A program made the translations under genes and the position numbers. A DNA stretch of 64,000 nucleotides, from the NCBI RefSeq assembly GCF_000281045.1, contig NW_008246090.1, positions 432,778-496,777 of the forward strand, in the 5' to 3' direction. Positions 22,887 through 33,304 of the stretch are shown piece after piece. How positions within the stretch are numbered: position 1 is the stretch's first letter; each line of letters begins with the position of its first letter. Source of the DNA: Saprolegnia diclina VS20. Taxonomy: Eukaryota > Oomycota > Saprolegniomycetes > Saprolegniales > Saprolegniaceae. The notes under the pieces are model-generated. The model did no database searches. It was not told the DNA's origin and saw only the letters and a program-made list of their open reading frames with translations.

Positions 22887-23328
22887 CGCGAATGGATTCA
22901 AGTGGTTTATCCGGATGTATCCGGATATGGTGCCACCACACCGCTGACGTGCAAACGACTCCTGCGAGCACTCGATACTAGTACCGGTCGTACGCGTGGA
23001 CATAGTGTCATGTATAAATGGGCATATATGTTTGGCTCCGACATTTTCTTGTTGAGCCACTCTGTTTCAAATTATGAGCTTGATGCTGCAAGGACCCCAA
23101 ACACACTTTTGCACCGCCGAGCTGAAAGGCGGAATCTAGAGACATGCACGGACGAAGGTGTCGATAAGCGGGCTACGAAGATGCAGCATCGCGTTGTAGG
23201 GGCGTTGGGCTAAAATAGCATGGCGATGTGCTCGCTTTCGACGGGAAGGCGCCGGCGAGATTGCGTCTCGCCAACGGCAGCACCGCCGAGAACGTATTGT
23301 TCGTGCATTTCAATTTTCAACTCGTCCG
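22887..23328. other. Divergent intergenic region
   Basis: About 440 bp between the WDR25-like gene and the secreted-protein gene. It carries the doubled TATCCGGAT motif on the left, and on the right GCATTTCAATTTTCAAC close to the next start, which resembles oomycete initiator sequences. No gene is seen. Confidence 0.45.
22908..22928. promoter_or_regulatory. Tandem TATCCGGATA palindromes upstream of WDR25-like gene
   Basis: TATCCGGATG and TATCCGGATAT stand side by side, 22-42 nt from the start codon at 22886. The core is palindromic and recurs before the CLC, dUTPase and RMI2 genes. The regulatory role is inferred. Confidence 0.5.
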
Positions 23329-23952
23329 ATGCACTCCAGCCCCTTGACACTGTGGCTCCTCGCGGCGTTTGGGACGTCGACCGTCCACACTGCAAACGCC
23401 GGTGTCGTCCCACCCGAACGGTGCGCGCAGCTCTTTGTCGGTGGCTACGCCTATTGCGTCGCGAAAACCGGCGCCCTGTGCTCACCGAGCGCGTACGGTG
23501 CGTGCCCCGGGCCTCAACCGAACCTTACCTTTGGCTCGACGTGCACGAAGAATGTCGTCACGGGCCTGTACGCGTGCAATGCGCTCTCGACGTCGCTCGA
23601 ATCCGGCTCGCTCGGTAGCAGCTCGGCGGATGGACCCCCATGCGTCCTCGACCAGACGATCCCAGCACTGGAGAGCTGCGTCTTCCCGACGAGCGACGGC
23701 TGGACGTCTATTAGTGTTGTGGGCATGGACTCGTACTGCACCCGCGCCAACGCAGCGGGCTACTGCTCGGCCAACATTCGCAACGGCGCGTGCCCCGTGG
23801 CGCAACCGGGGCTGCCGCGCGGATCCGAGTGCCAGCTCTTGGACAATGGCGTCTATGGTTGTGTCGCCCGGACGAGCTGCGTCACGGCACCCACCATGGC
23901 CCCCGTTGTGCCTTGCATCGCACTGCCTCCGATCAAGCTGGCTCCGAAATAG
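23329..23952 (+). CDS. Secreted cysteine-rich protein with two repeated domains
   Basis: A 207-residue intronless protein with a clear signal peptide (hydrophobic core PLTLWLLAAFG, likely cleaved after TANA). The mature part has 15 cysteines and no membrane segment. Two halves repeat the same pattern: YCVAKTGALCS...GACPGPQP...GS.C...GLYAC and YCTRANAAGYCS...GACPVAQP...GSEC...GVYGC. A Thr/Pro-rich tail ends LPPIKLAPK. This looks like a disulfide-stabilised extracellular or wall protein, or a possible apoplastic effector; the family is not recognised. The ATG at 23329 follows an initiator-like CAATTTTCAAC. Confidence 0.75.
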   Translation: MHSSPLTLWLLAAFGTSTVHTANAGVVPPERCAQLFVGGYAYCVAKTGALCSPSAYGACPGPQPNLTFGSTCTKNVVTGLYACNALSTSLESGSLGSSSADGPPCVLDQTIPALESCVFPTSDGWTSISVVGMDSYCTRANAAGYCSANIRNGACPVAQPGLPRGSECQLLDNGVYGCVARTSCVTAPTMAPVVPCIALPPIKLAPK

Positions 23953-24526
23953 TAGGTATTCTGCGACCAATGAAAAACCTTTTGCATGCACGCTCCGTTG
24001 AGTGCACGGAGGTGGACGTTGGTGACAACTTGGAAACAACAGCAACACCTGGCCGATTACCACAGTGTGTCGAAGCGCGCTGTGCCATTGCCACGTCATT
24101 GACCTGCCACGAGGTGGTACAACAACATACTGCACCTCGCAGCCAAGGTGCAGAGTGGTTGCACCGTTCTCATGTATGTCGTCAAATACCAGGTCGAACC
24201 CAAATCCCCGAGGCAGTATTCCGGCCAGAATCCCTTTGATACATATTGCGCCAATCAACTAAGCTTATGCAAGGGTATATAAGAGCATTAACAGTACTTG
24301 GACAAGTACTCTGGACTAATTCGATTGGCTTTTCTGACCCAGTGTGGAGAAGAGTGGCAGTTGCCTCCGTTGCAAGGCCGGTGTTTGTCCGTTGACGTAC
24401 TACATGACGTCCAAATGATGCCACTTTGCACAAATCTTGCCCACATTGCCCTTTCAAATGTTCACACAATAGTCGAATTCAATTCACAAAATACACGATC
24501 CACATCCTACAGTCTCGCCCTTTTCT
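23953..24526. other. Intergenic region, no gene recognised
   Basis: About 570 bp between the ends of two convergent genes. The part near 24470-24526 is AT-rich and includes a stretch similar to the downstream flank of the second Jen1-like copy (ATTCAATTCACAAAATAC near 24477 on the plus strand, compared with the reverse complement near 29385-29400), so the duplication reaches past the stop codon. Confidence 0.45.
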
Positions 24527-25967
24527 TTACATCTTGGGCTTTTCAACGTCACCGTCGTCGTCGTCCACAAACGGACCGTCGAGGGTCTCGTCGTGATCAA
24601 ACTCTTGGCCGCGCTTCTCGGGCCCGAGAAACGTCAGCAGCGCCAGCGACCCGAGCACGATCGCCAAGAGGACTGCAATCACCTTGGCGTAGTCGTAGCG
24701 CTCGACACCCGCCTGTGTCTGCGGCAGCGGGTACACTTCGCTGAGCGACGCCTCGATGGTTGCCGCGGTCGCCGAGATGAGGTTGCCAAGCTGATACGAG
24801 GTGCCGACGATGAACGTCGAGTAGGACGGCGGCGAGAGCTCCATGAGGTGGATCGGGATGACACCCCAAGCGCCCATGACGAAGAACTGCATGCAGAAGG
24901 CGGCGGCAGTGATACCATGGTTGGTCGTAAAGCAGTATGGGTACAGAACGCAGGCCGCACCGACGGCGCACGCGAGGATGCTCAAGCGGCGGCCAAACAC
25001 TTGCGAGTAGTAGCCCATAAAGGTGCCGCCGATGATCGCACCGAGGTTGGCGACCACCTGCGTCACCGTGACTTCATTCGCGCTGAACGAGAGCGTGTTC
25101 TTGAGCATCGTCGGGTACAGATCTTGCGAGCCGTGCGAGAGAAAGTTCATGGCAGTCATGAGCAAGACAAGGTAGCCGAGAAGCACCCACTGGCGCTGCA
25201 GCACGAGCTTGCCTTCCGAGACAAACGTCGACGAGGCTGCCTCCGCGCGACGGAGGTGGCGCTCCGTGAACGCCTTGGTCTCCGGCAGCATCATGCGGAA
25301 GAGAATGATGAGGACCGGCGGACACGCGCCAAACCAAAAGAGCGGACGCCACCCATGGCTCGTCGTGTTGACAAATGCACGGGCAAAGACGACCGCGAGA
25401 AGGTACCCGAACGAGTAACCTTGTTGGAAGATACCAGAGATGAGACCGCGAGCAGCCGCGGGGGCGTCTTCGAGGGCCGTCGCCGCGGCCATGCCCCACA
25501 TCCCGCCCATCGCGACGCCGTAGAACGCGCGCACCCACATAAACTGCGTGAACGTGGTGCAAAAGCCCGTCGCGAGCTCGAGCACGATGAAGAGAATGTT
25601 GTTGATAACGAACGGCCACTTGCGGCCATACCGATCAGCGGCGATGCCAAAGATGACAGAGCCGATCGGACGCAGCATGAGTGTGACCGAGATCCCCCAC
25701 GTGATTTCCGTGTTGGTCTTGTGGAACTCCTTGGCGAGGTCCGAGAGGGTCATCGAGACGGTGAAGAAATCAAACGCGTCCCACGTCCAGGCCGCAAAAC
25801 CGACGCCAAAGTTGAGCCACTGGAGCCGGTCGAGCGTCTTGAGGAGCGCAATGGGGTTGGGAACCGGCGCCATGGGCGGCTTGAGCGACGAGATGCGCGT
25901 GCCGAGGTACTCGGTGGCCGTCATCTTGGGCTGCATGGCCTTGAAGGGCACGACATCCGGGCTGCCC
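24527..25967 (-). CDS. Jen1/SHS-family monocarboxylate transporter, copy 1 (start lost in gap)
   Basis: A major-facilitator transporter close to the copy at 27861. It carries GVGFAAWTWDAFDFFTVS in helix 1, DRYGRKWPF after helix 2, and NFLSHGSQDLYPT, an exact fit to the NxxS/THxS/TQDxxxT signature of the Jen1 lactate/pyruvate:H+ symporters. The C-terminal tail ends in an acidic cytosolic stretch (DDDDGDVEKPKM). Compared with copy 2, only about 17 N-terminal residues are missing; they fall in the run of N that begins at 25968. Substrate is inferred from the family. It lies head-to-head with copy 2. Confidence 0.88.
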
Positions 25968-26562
25968 NNNNNNNNNNNNNNNNNNNNNNNNNNNNNNNNN
26001 NNNNNNNNNNNNNNNNNNNNNNNNNNNNNNNNNNNNNNNNNNNNNNNNNNNNNNNNNNNNNNNNNNNNNNNNNNNNNNNNNNNNNNNNNNNNNNNNNNNN
26101 NNNNNNNNNNNNNNNNNNNNNNNNNNNNNNNNNNNNNNNNNNNNNNNNNNNNNNNNNNNNNNNNNNNNNNNNNNNNNNNNNNNNNNNNNNNNNNNNNNNN
26201 NNNNNNNNNNNNNNNNNNNNNNNNNNNNNNNNNNNNNNNNNNNNNNNNNNNNNNNNNNNNNNNNNNNNNNNNNNNNNNNNNNNNNNNNNNNNNNNNNNNN
26301 NNNNNNNNNNNNNNNNNNNNNNNNNNNNNNNNNNNNNNNNNNNNNNNNNNNNNNNNNNNNNNNNNNNNNNNNNNNNNNNNNNNNNNNNNNNNNNNNNNNN
26401 NNNNNNNNNNNNNNNNNNNNNNNNNNNNNNNNNNNNNNNNNNNNNNNNNNNNNNNNNNNNNNNNNNNNNNNNNNNNNNNNNNNNNNNNNNNNNNNNNNNN
26501 NNNNNNNNNNNNNNNNNNNNNNNNNNNNNNNNNNNNNNNNNNNNNNNNNNNNNNNNNNNNNN
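25968..26562. other. Assembly gap (595 N)
   Basis: A run of N replaces the start codon and promoter of the first Jen1-like copy. The gap sits where two near-identical inverted copies face each other, a common cause of assembly failure. Confidence 0.99.
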
Positions 26563-27860
26563 CGCGGGGCAAAGCTCCTTGGACCACAGTAGCCACCGTG
26601 AACGTTTTGTAGTAGCTACGGCGCATCGCCCGGTGATGTGAACGGATGCCGAGCTCCGACGGACCAGATGCGGCCACTCCGATCACGAATGTGCGACGCA
26701 GCCGGCACCCTCTTCGTCATCAAGGGTCCTTGGCCGTCGCCGCAAAGGCGTGTACGTTAACGTGTACGAAGCTTAGTAGACTGCTACACCCCAAAGAGGC
26801 TGTTCCAAATCAGATCCGACAAGGCAAGTGACCCGACCAAGGCGGTAGAGGCAGTAGGAAAGTCGGACAGACGCGTCGAAGGGTCAGTGTTTGGGTGACG
26901 AAATGAAATTGGTGCACATCGCCAGTACTCTGGATATCACCAAACGGGTGCATCATCGCCGGCATGCATGGTCGACCGTCGCCGCCTACAAAAAAGGGCG
27001 TGGCAGCGTGTACGGCTGGAATGCACCGCAGGAACATCTGGTTCTGGCCGATGTCAATTGTGATGGGTGGGACTGACCCATCACCCAATCGGATGGGGAT
27101 CACCTGTGGGTGGCGTTGCTACTAGCTTCTTGTCTTCGTCGCTTCACAGATCATCTTTGCGAGATTCTGCCCAAAGACCCCGCAGTAGTAGCTATAGCTT
27201 GCAGGGACACCAGTGACCAACTGTCGCGTCCCAAAGACAGCGACACGGAAGCCCACAGAACGTTTGCGAGTTCAATTTTTATGACGGAGGGGGAAAGGGT
27301 TGCACGACGAGGCGCGCATCATCTGCTGAGATCGCGACGACGTCCCGGCACAGACTACGTAGATAGTTGCTCCAACCTCGAAGTTCGTCCCTTGTCCTGT
27401 TCGACCTGTAGTGCCCACACGCTACGTGGTCTTGATCGAACTCAGTACCCAAGATTAAGATTAATCCCATATCTCTCGCTCTCTCGCATCGCTCGCCGTG
27501 CACCACATGCTCTGCCTTGCCGGGCCTCGTCCGGACAGGCGACAGCGCGTCGACTCCAGCACTATACTATACGTGTGTACCTTCAAGTATGTACAGGCTT
27601 CTCGTGTGCGATAACGCTTTCGATGGGGAAGGGACGTAGCAGCCGCTCGGAACTTCAATTAGGTGCCACCTTGAAGCTGGTAGTATCATGGAAACGCCGT
27701 ACAATTATCACATGTCCGACCGATCAAGGTCACACAGATCCAGTTCCAGCACATCAAGCCTGTCTTTGCTTCGACCAACGGTGGTGCAAGCGCAAGCCTC
27801 CGCCACAATTTCTCCAAAACCACCCTTCTCTATTTCCTCACTTTTCCTTTTGCTTCGTCC
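26563..27860. other. Intergenic region between divergent Jen1-like copies
   Basis: About 1.3 kb holding the promoter of copy 2 and part of that of copy 1. Just upstream of the copy 2 start is a pyrimidine-rich tract (about 27825-27860). No further gene was recognised; open frames here lack motifs. Confidence 0.45.
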
Positions 27861-29348
27861 ATGGCATCGACGCCCAAGAACGACTATGCGGTGATCCAGA
27901 CACCAACAAACAGCCCGGATGTCGTGCCTCTCAAGGCCACGCAGCCCAAGATGACAACCAAAGAGTACCTCGGCACGCGCGTCTCGTCGCTCAAGCCGCC
28001 CATGGCCCCCGTCGCCAACCCCATTGCGCTCCTCAAGACGCTCGACCGGCTCCAGTGGCTCAACTTTGGCGTCGGTTTTGCGGCCTGGACGTGGGACGCG
28101 TTTGATTTCTTCACCGTCTCGATGACGCTCTCGGACCTCGCCAAGGAGTTTGGCAAGAGCAACACGGACATTACGTGGGGGATCTCGATCACACTCATGC
28201 TGCGCTCGATCGGGTCCATCATCTTTGGGCTCGCCGCTGATCGGTACGGCCGCAAGTGGCCGTTTGTTGTCAACAACATTCTCTTCATCGTGCTCGAGCT
28301 CGCGACGGGCTTTTGCAACACGTTCACGCAGTTTATGTGGGTGCGCGCGCTGTACGGTATTGCCATGGGCGGGATGTGGGGCAACGCCGCGGCCACAGCT
28401 CTCGAAGACGCCCCGGCGCCGGCCCGCGGTCTCATCTCTGGTATCCTCCAACAAGGCTACGCATTCGGGTACCTTCTCGCGGTCGTCTTTGCCCGAGTGT
28501 TTGTCAACACAACGAGCCACGGGTGGCGGCCGCTCTTTTGGTTTGGCGCGTGTCCGCCGGTCCTCATCATTCTCTTCCGCATGATGCTGCCGGAGACCAA
28601 GGCGTTCACGGAGCGCCACCTCCGTCGCGCGGACGCAGCCTCGTCGACGTTTGTCTCGGAAGGCAAGCTCGTGCTGCAGCGCCAGTGGGTCCTTCTCAGC
28701 TACCTCGTCTTGCTCATGGCCGGCATGAACTTTCTCTCGCACGGCTCGCAAGACCTGTACCCGACGATGCTCAAGAACACGCTCTCGTTCAGCGCGAATG
28801 AAGTCACGGTGACGCAGGTGGTCGCCAACCTCGGTGCGATCTCGGGTGGCACCTTCATGGGCTACTACTCGCAAGTGTTTGGCCGCCGCTTTAGCATCCT
28901 CGCGTGCGTCGTCGGTGCGGCCTGCGTTCTGTACCCATACTGCTTTACGAGAAGCCATAGCATCACCGCCGCCGCCTTCTTCATGCAGTTCTTCGTCCAG
29001 GGGGCGTGGGGCGTCATCCCGATCCACCTCATGGAGCTCGCGCCGCCGTCCTACTCGACGTTCATCGTCGGCACCTCGTATCAGCTCGGCAATCTCATCT
29101 CGTCGACCGCGGCGACCATCGAGGCGTCGCTCAGCGAAGTGTACCCGCTGCCGCCGACACAGGCCGGCGTCGAGCGCTACGACTACGCCAAGGTGATTGC
29201 AGCGTTGCTGGCCATCGTGCTTGCGGTGCTGGCGCTGCTGACGCTCCTTGGGCCTGAGAAGCGCGGCCAAGAGTTTGATCACGACGAGACCCTCGACGAG
29301 CCGGTCGTTGGTGAAGACGAGCGCGACCTCGAGAAGCCCAAGATGTAA
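27861..29348 (+). CDS. Jen1/SHS-family monocarboxylate transporter, copy 2
   Basis: A complete intronless 495-residue major-facilitator protein with 12 predicted helices. A cytosolic N-terminus of about 70 residues precedes helix 1 (GVGFAAWTWDAFDFFTVS). The loop between helices 2 and 3 is AADRYGRKWPF. The helix 7 signature NFLSHGSQDLYPT fits Jen1 lactate/pyruvate permeases, where the motif lines the substrate path. The tail is acidic (VGEDERDLEKPKM). It differs from copy 1 by scattered conservative changes throughout, so both appear to be under coding constraint. The duplication is inverted and divergent. It likely imports short monocarboxylates by proton symport at the plasma membrane. Confidence 0.9.
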   Translation: MASTPKNDYAVIQTPTNSPDVVPLKATQPKMTTKEYLGTRVSSLKPPMAPVANPIALLKTLDRLQWLNFGVGFAAWTWDAFDFFTVSMTLSDLAKEFGKSNTDITWGISITLMLRSIGSIIFGLAADRYGRKWPFVVNNILFIVLELATGFCNTFTQFMWVRALYGIAMGGMWGNAAATALEDAPAPARGLISGILQQGYAFGYLLAVVFARVFVNTTSHGWRPLFWFGACPPVLIILFRMMLPETKAFTERHLRRADAASSTFVSEGKLVLQRQWVLLSYLVLLMAGMNFLSHGSQDLYPTMLKNTLSFSANEVTVTQVVANLGAISGGTFMGYYSQVFGRRFSILACVVGAACVLYPYCFTRSHSITAAAFFMQFFVQGAWGVIPIHLMELAPPSYSTFIVGTSYQLGNLISSTAATIEASLSEVYPLPPTQAGVERYDYAKVIAALLAIVLAVLALLTLLGPEKRGQEFDHDETLDEPVVGEDERDLEKPKM

Positions 29349-29765
29349 TCGCATCGGACGACGATGGGACGTGGATGTGTGAATCTTGTATTTTGTGAAT
29401 TGAATCTTGAATTTTTGGATGAATGGGATGGTGGCTTCTCTGCAGTGGTGCAAAGTGACGTTGAGAGCTGGCGAATAAGATGCTTCTTGACCGTTACTTG
29501 CACTAGAAATGGCACTGAAGCGCATATGGTTGAATATGGAATAAGGCTATGTGTGGGAGCAAAGACGTTTTTGAGTTCGCGAAGCTTGCACAAGTCGTTG
29601 CTTTTGCTTCGCTATATCCTGCCGTCTTCCTGCTGTGGGATAACAGACCAAGCCTATTTACTGATAACCGACCTAGCCTATTTAGTGCTGCGAGCTACTT
29701 GTGACGCTGCTGCGCGTTGAGGATGTCGATATTGTCGAGATGCATAATGTATGAAAGACAGGCGG
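29349..29765. other. Intergenic region between convergent genes
   Basis: About 420 bp of AT-richer sequence separating the stop codons of the transporter and the dUTPase. A short direct repeat, roughly 'TATTTACTGATAACCGACCTAGCC', is visible near 29650-29690. No gene seen. Confidence 0.4.
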
Positions 29766-30443
29766 TTACTGAAGTAGGGCATGGACCCACTCCAAGAATG
29801 CAGCCTTCTCCGTCGTCGCAATGTACTGCGCGCTTGCCTTCTCCAAGAGTGCAAAGCGGCGATCATCGGCGGCGACCACGAGCTCCTTGAGGCGCTTGCG
29901 CTGGGCGTCGGTCAAGTCAGCTTCAATAGCCGCAATGGCACCGACAATCGCGTCGACGCCGGCGACCGAGGCCGAAGTCGTCGCCGCATGCTCAACCTTG
30001 GCGCGCTTGGCGACGCCGGTTGACCCAAATCCGCCTTCACCACGCGCAGTGTCGGAGAGCTCGTCGACTTCCTGCACGTCAGCTTGCGCGACAATGCGCT
30101 CGAGGATGAGCTGCGCGATGCGGTCGCCCGCCTTGACGTGGAAATCTTCGTTCGCGTGGTTGAAGAGGACGACGCCGACGTTGCCGCGGTAGTCTTCGTC
30201 AATGACGCCGGCGCCGACGTCGAGGTGGTTCTTCCACGAGAGGCCCGAGCGCGGTGCGACGCGGGCGTAGCAACCCGACGGGATCGCGATCGCAATGTCC
30301 GTCTTGACGAGCGCCTTGCCATGCGCCGGAATTACGCACTCGTAGGCGCTAGCGAGGTCGAAGCCAGCAGCCAGCGCCGACCCGCGCGCCGGCAGCACCG
30401 CGGTCGCCGACAGCTTCTTCACGAGCAACGTCTCCCGACCCAT
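29766..30443 (-). CDS. DUT: dUTPase with C-terminal helical extension
   Basis: The five trimeric dUTPase motifs appear in order: [10 protein letters not shown] (1), PRSGLSWKN (2), [17 protein letters not shown] (3), [12 protein letters not shown] (4) and [11 protein letters not shown] (5). The enzyme hydrolyses dUTP to dUMP and pyrophosphate, keeping uracil out of DNA. Canonical enzymes end just after motif 5, but here about 80 residues continue as a probable helical domain ([16 protein letters not shown]...), of unknown function. The start [11 protein letters not shown] at 30443 gives a normal-length N-terminus; an in-frame ATG at 30485 or further up is possible. No intron. TCCGGATA motifs lie 31-59 nt upstream. 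Confidence 0.9.
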   Translation of the reverse strand: MGRETLLVKKLSATAVLPARGSALAAGFDLASAYECVIPAHGKALVKTDIAIAIPSGCYARVAPRSGLSWKNHLDVGAGVIDEDYRGNVGVVLFNHANEDFHVKAGDRIAQLILERIVAQADVQEVDELSDTARGEGGFGSTGVAKRAKVEHAATTSASVAGVDAIVGAIAAIEADLTDAQRKRLKELVVAADDRRFALLEKASAQYIATTEKAAFLEWVHALLQ

Positions 30444-30473
30444 AACTAAAAATGGAGCCGATCCACCGGATCC

Positions 30474-30502
30474 TTCCGGATACATATTGCATATCCGGAT
30501 GC
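30474..30502. promoter_or_regulatory. Pair of TCCGGATA motifs upstream of dUTPase
   Basis: TTCCGGATACA (30474-30484) and CATATCCGGATGC (30490-30502) lie directly upstream of the dUTPase start. They match the elements before CLC, the WDR25-like gene and RMI2. Confidence 0.5.
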
Positions 30503-30660
30503 GGGCCGCGCGCCACAACCGGGTGGACTCGGACGGTGGACCGATCGGCATGCTTCCACAAGGTCTCTGTATCGACTACAAGACGAGGCCATGCGAATAA
30601 AGCTGTCGGCAAAAACGTCGATCGACCTTTATCGTCAACGTCCGGCACTTGGCTGTGGTG

Positions 30661-31008
30661 TCATCGTTTGCCGAGTCGCTCAACGCGCTCGGCGATGACC
30701 CTTGGCGGGCGCTATGCGCTATGACTTCATTGCCAGGGCGCCTCAACGTCGAGATGGCATGGCGTGTCGAGAAGGACATCCTCAACGAACTTGATGACCG
30801 CTCGCCAGACCGTGATCCCGCGGTCCAGCGGTACGCTCCTGCGAGTTGTTGCCGTTGTGACCTCGCCATCACCATACGACTGAGGCGCATTGCGTATTGA
30901 GGAAAAGAGCATGCGCACGGTCGTCGTCGCCTTCGTAGCGTCCACGATGGTGAGGAAGGACGCGTCGCGCAGCTTGGCAATACGTTTGGGCGCCGATGCA
31001 AAGTTCAT
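30661..31008 (-). CDS. Small hypothetical protein
   Basis: A frame of about 100 residues with strong GC bias at third codon positions, unlike the flanking DNA, and a plausible 36-nt intron (30712-30747, GTTGAG...TAG). Spliced, it reads from MNFASAPKRIAKLRDASFL through TVWRAVIKFVEDVLLDTP to DRPPRVIAERVERLGKR. An earlier in-frame ATG at 31053 is possible. No family recognised. It lies in tandem upstream of the dUTPase gene, about 220 bp away. Existence is inferred from codon bias and the splice fit only. Confidence 0.4.
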
Positions 31009-32014
31009 CAAATCTGGAAATACCTTGCATTGTGTCACTTCAACATGGCGCATGCCACGTTGTGTCGACTCACGGTGGCATGCAATCGTGGCATGTGCCA
31101 AGTTGTGTGATTCCTGCCAGTGCCACAGGCGACCGACCGGTATATTGCGGTGGCTTCAACTTGCCAGTGCCGACCAAAAAGGAAGCACCAGGGCATTGGG
31201 GCAGAAGAAAAGAGGCGCCAACAGCAACGAGACATCCCTCACCTTCGAAGATGATGGAAACTAAAATGGCTCTGGAATTTTGGGTGCTTTTGGTACTGCG
31301 TGAGGCTCCCAGCATGGAAATCCTTGGGATAGCCATATCACAGACCACTGTTTTTTGCCGAATTGGGTACTGGTATGGGCAACATGAGTTCAACCGGGAC
31401 ACGCCGTGTCGCTCGAGCTAGCTCATGGACGTCACAAGTGGATCTACATTTTGTACCGGACGCCATCGAGCATCGTGATGTTCCTTGCCAATATGTGCAC
31501 AGCCCAAGATCGTGCTTTAGGCGGGACCGCAAGATGATTGGTCAATACTTCATTTATTTCAACCAATAGCATGTCGTGTACTTCGAGCCATGGCGCCACC
31601 TCCGATGCGCAGCATGCTCAGTCGGCCACCTTGCGGTCCGAAATGAAATCGCCGCCACTTGGCCTGGTGATTGCAATTCCTTTGGAGGGCACAAGATGCT
31701 GCTTTCCGTCGGCGTGCGACGAATACAGCGCGAGCAGTTGACCATTTTGCTAATAATGGCGTATGCCATATTATGACAGTATATGTGGCTATATATGGCA
31801 TGTTTAGGTTGCCCTTGCAAGCCAACCAAGGCGACGCGCGCCGCAGAAGCACAAATGCAAGCGCCATTCCCTACGTTTCTTCCCATAATCCAGCCAATCA
31901 AAAGGAAGCTACTTACTTTGCCACACATGTCTCGATTCACGTCTTTTGATAATCAACAAAAACGGGAAACATTCGGTCGCTTGCATAGTTGTCAAGTTGC
32001 CACGTATCTGCGAG
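31009..32014. other. Intergenic region, no gene recognised
   Basis: About 1 kb of AT-richer DNA with several short local repeats such as GGCATG and TATATGGC words near 31060-31110 and 31757-31800. No coding signal was found. Confidence 0.4.
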
Positions 32015-32284
32015 ATGGAAATGAAGAGCGATGTCGATCGTACAGAGAACGCAACCCCGCTGCCGATTCCCAAGACTGCACGCGCTCCCCTCCAGTGTGC
32101 CGAGGATCGAGCCCCAGTGACGCAGGAGGACACCAAGGACGCGATGCTCCGGGAGCTTCTCAGCCGCCCGATTGAAACTCCCCTACTTCCAATCGTACAA
32201 CTCGACAAATTGCAGATTGAGAGGCTCGCGGAAGCGGTTAAACGCATCGAGGCCAAGCTAAATGCGCACAAGCAGAGTGACTAA
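32015..32284 (+). CDS. Short protein resembling the FYVE-GAF C-terminal coiled coil
   Basis: An 89-residue frame beginning MEMKSDVDRTENATPLP. Its end, LDKLQIERLAEAVKRIEAKL, closely resembles the terminal coiled coil QIDKLADAVKRMEAKL of the FYVE-GAF proteins at 41990-45893. The preceding MLRELLSRPIETPL matches their MLMDLLCRTTETQ. There is no FYVE finger or GAF domain. It may be an independent small coiled-coil protein able to pair with the larger relatives, or a trimmed remnant. Whether it is expressed cannot be seen. Confidence 0.5.
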   Translation: MEMKSDVDRTENATPLPIPKTARAPLQCAEDRAPVTQEDTKDAMLRELLSRPIETPLLPIVQLDKLQIERLAEAVKRIEAKLNAHKQSD

Positions 32285-32754
32285 GCGAGTGTTGTCGAGG
32301 ACATTAACGTATATTTTTGCCTACAAGTTTCGGTTTCATAGAGGCTACATAACGTATTTCGACAAGGTACGAATGAGGGAAGCTATAGTTAAGGTATTGT
32401 CCTTCAAGGTGTCGCCGACACTCGACTGAGCCATCAAAAGTAGGCGTCGCATCAACGCCGCCTTCGCTGACCACAATCGGCGTTATGTGGCAGTGACAAC
32501 TATGCCTCGTTGCCGTTACGACGAGAAAAGCGCCCGGGAGAGCGCAGTAAGTGACGTGAGAAACACTGCCTGGTGGACAAGGCAGAAACTACAATTCAGC
32601 GCCTTGGTGGTACCACTGGTTGTACAGAGTGTGACGCTCGGCGCGTAAACGCCCAAGCCGCAAAGGCACAGACAAAGGCTACTCGTAAAGAACCCAACGA
32701 TCTTCGAGCGCAGTACTACAATTGCCCCACGCTCCGCGCATCATTCCAGCGAGT
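32285..32754. other. Intergenic region within the tail-fragment cluster
   Basis: About 470 bp with no gene recognised. It separates two short genes that resemble the C-terminal coiled coil of the FYVE-GAF family. Confidence 0.35.
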
Positions 32755-33304
32755 ATGAATCCCGAGACACCGATCGAGGCGCCGCGGATGTTCCCGCCTG
32801 CAACCACGATGACAGCGGTTGGTGGCAAGTCGCAGAGCGCCGTAGACGATGACCACGTCGCAGCGGATGGCGACAACACGCACGATGCAAGCAAAGCTCA
32901 TGGACCTGCTCGTGGCCATCGCTAAGCCGCAGGCTACGGCGGAGCAAGCGCCTGTGTTTCAAACGACCGAGGCAATCGAGGTCCACGAGATGGTGACGAT
33001 GAGCGACGTGTATACCACCGCGAAGGCACCGCTGCCGCCGATTCCCGAGTGTACAAGTGCAGCGATGGCACGATCCCAGAGCCTTGCTGAGCGTCGCGGC
33101 GTGAGAGCCCGCGCTGCACCCCGGGCAACGACGATTTCGGGTTATCACCTCCGCACAACGACTACCCCGGAAGAGTCCACATCAGCGGGTTTTACCAGAA
33201 TCAGTGGTGGAAGCCACTACATTGAGAACCTGGATGAAATGGTCAAGCGCATGGAGGCCAAACTAAAGGCGCAGGAGGGAAACGCTGGAGAAGCAAATTT
33301 GTAA
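32755..33304 (+). CDS. FYVE-GAF tail-like gene, probably broken
   Basis: The segment QAKLMDLLVAIAKPQATAEQ resembles MLMDLLCRTTETQQQLATQQ, and the end NLDEMVKRMEAKLKAQ resembles DKLADAVKRMEAKL of the FYVE-GAF proteins. The start MNPETPIEAPRMFPPATTM at 32755 is in a different frame from the second part (from about 32890), with no obvious intron joining them, so a frameshift is likely. About 90 residues of Thr/Ala/Arg-rich sequence separate the two coiled-coil parts, unlike any intact relative. It is best read as a decaying or strongly diverged copy. Confidence 0.4.

Noticed and set aside
27708-29525. A 605-residue minus-strand open frame
   Set aside because: Antisense shadow of Jen1-like copy 2; the sense strand has the full transporter signature.
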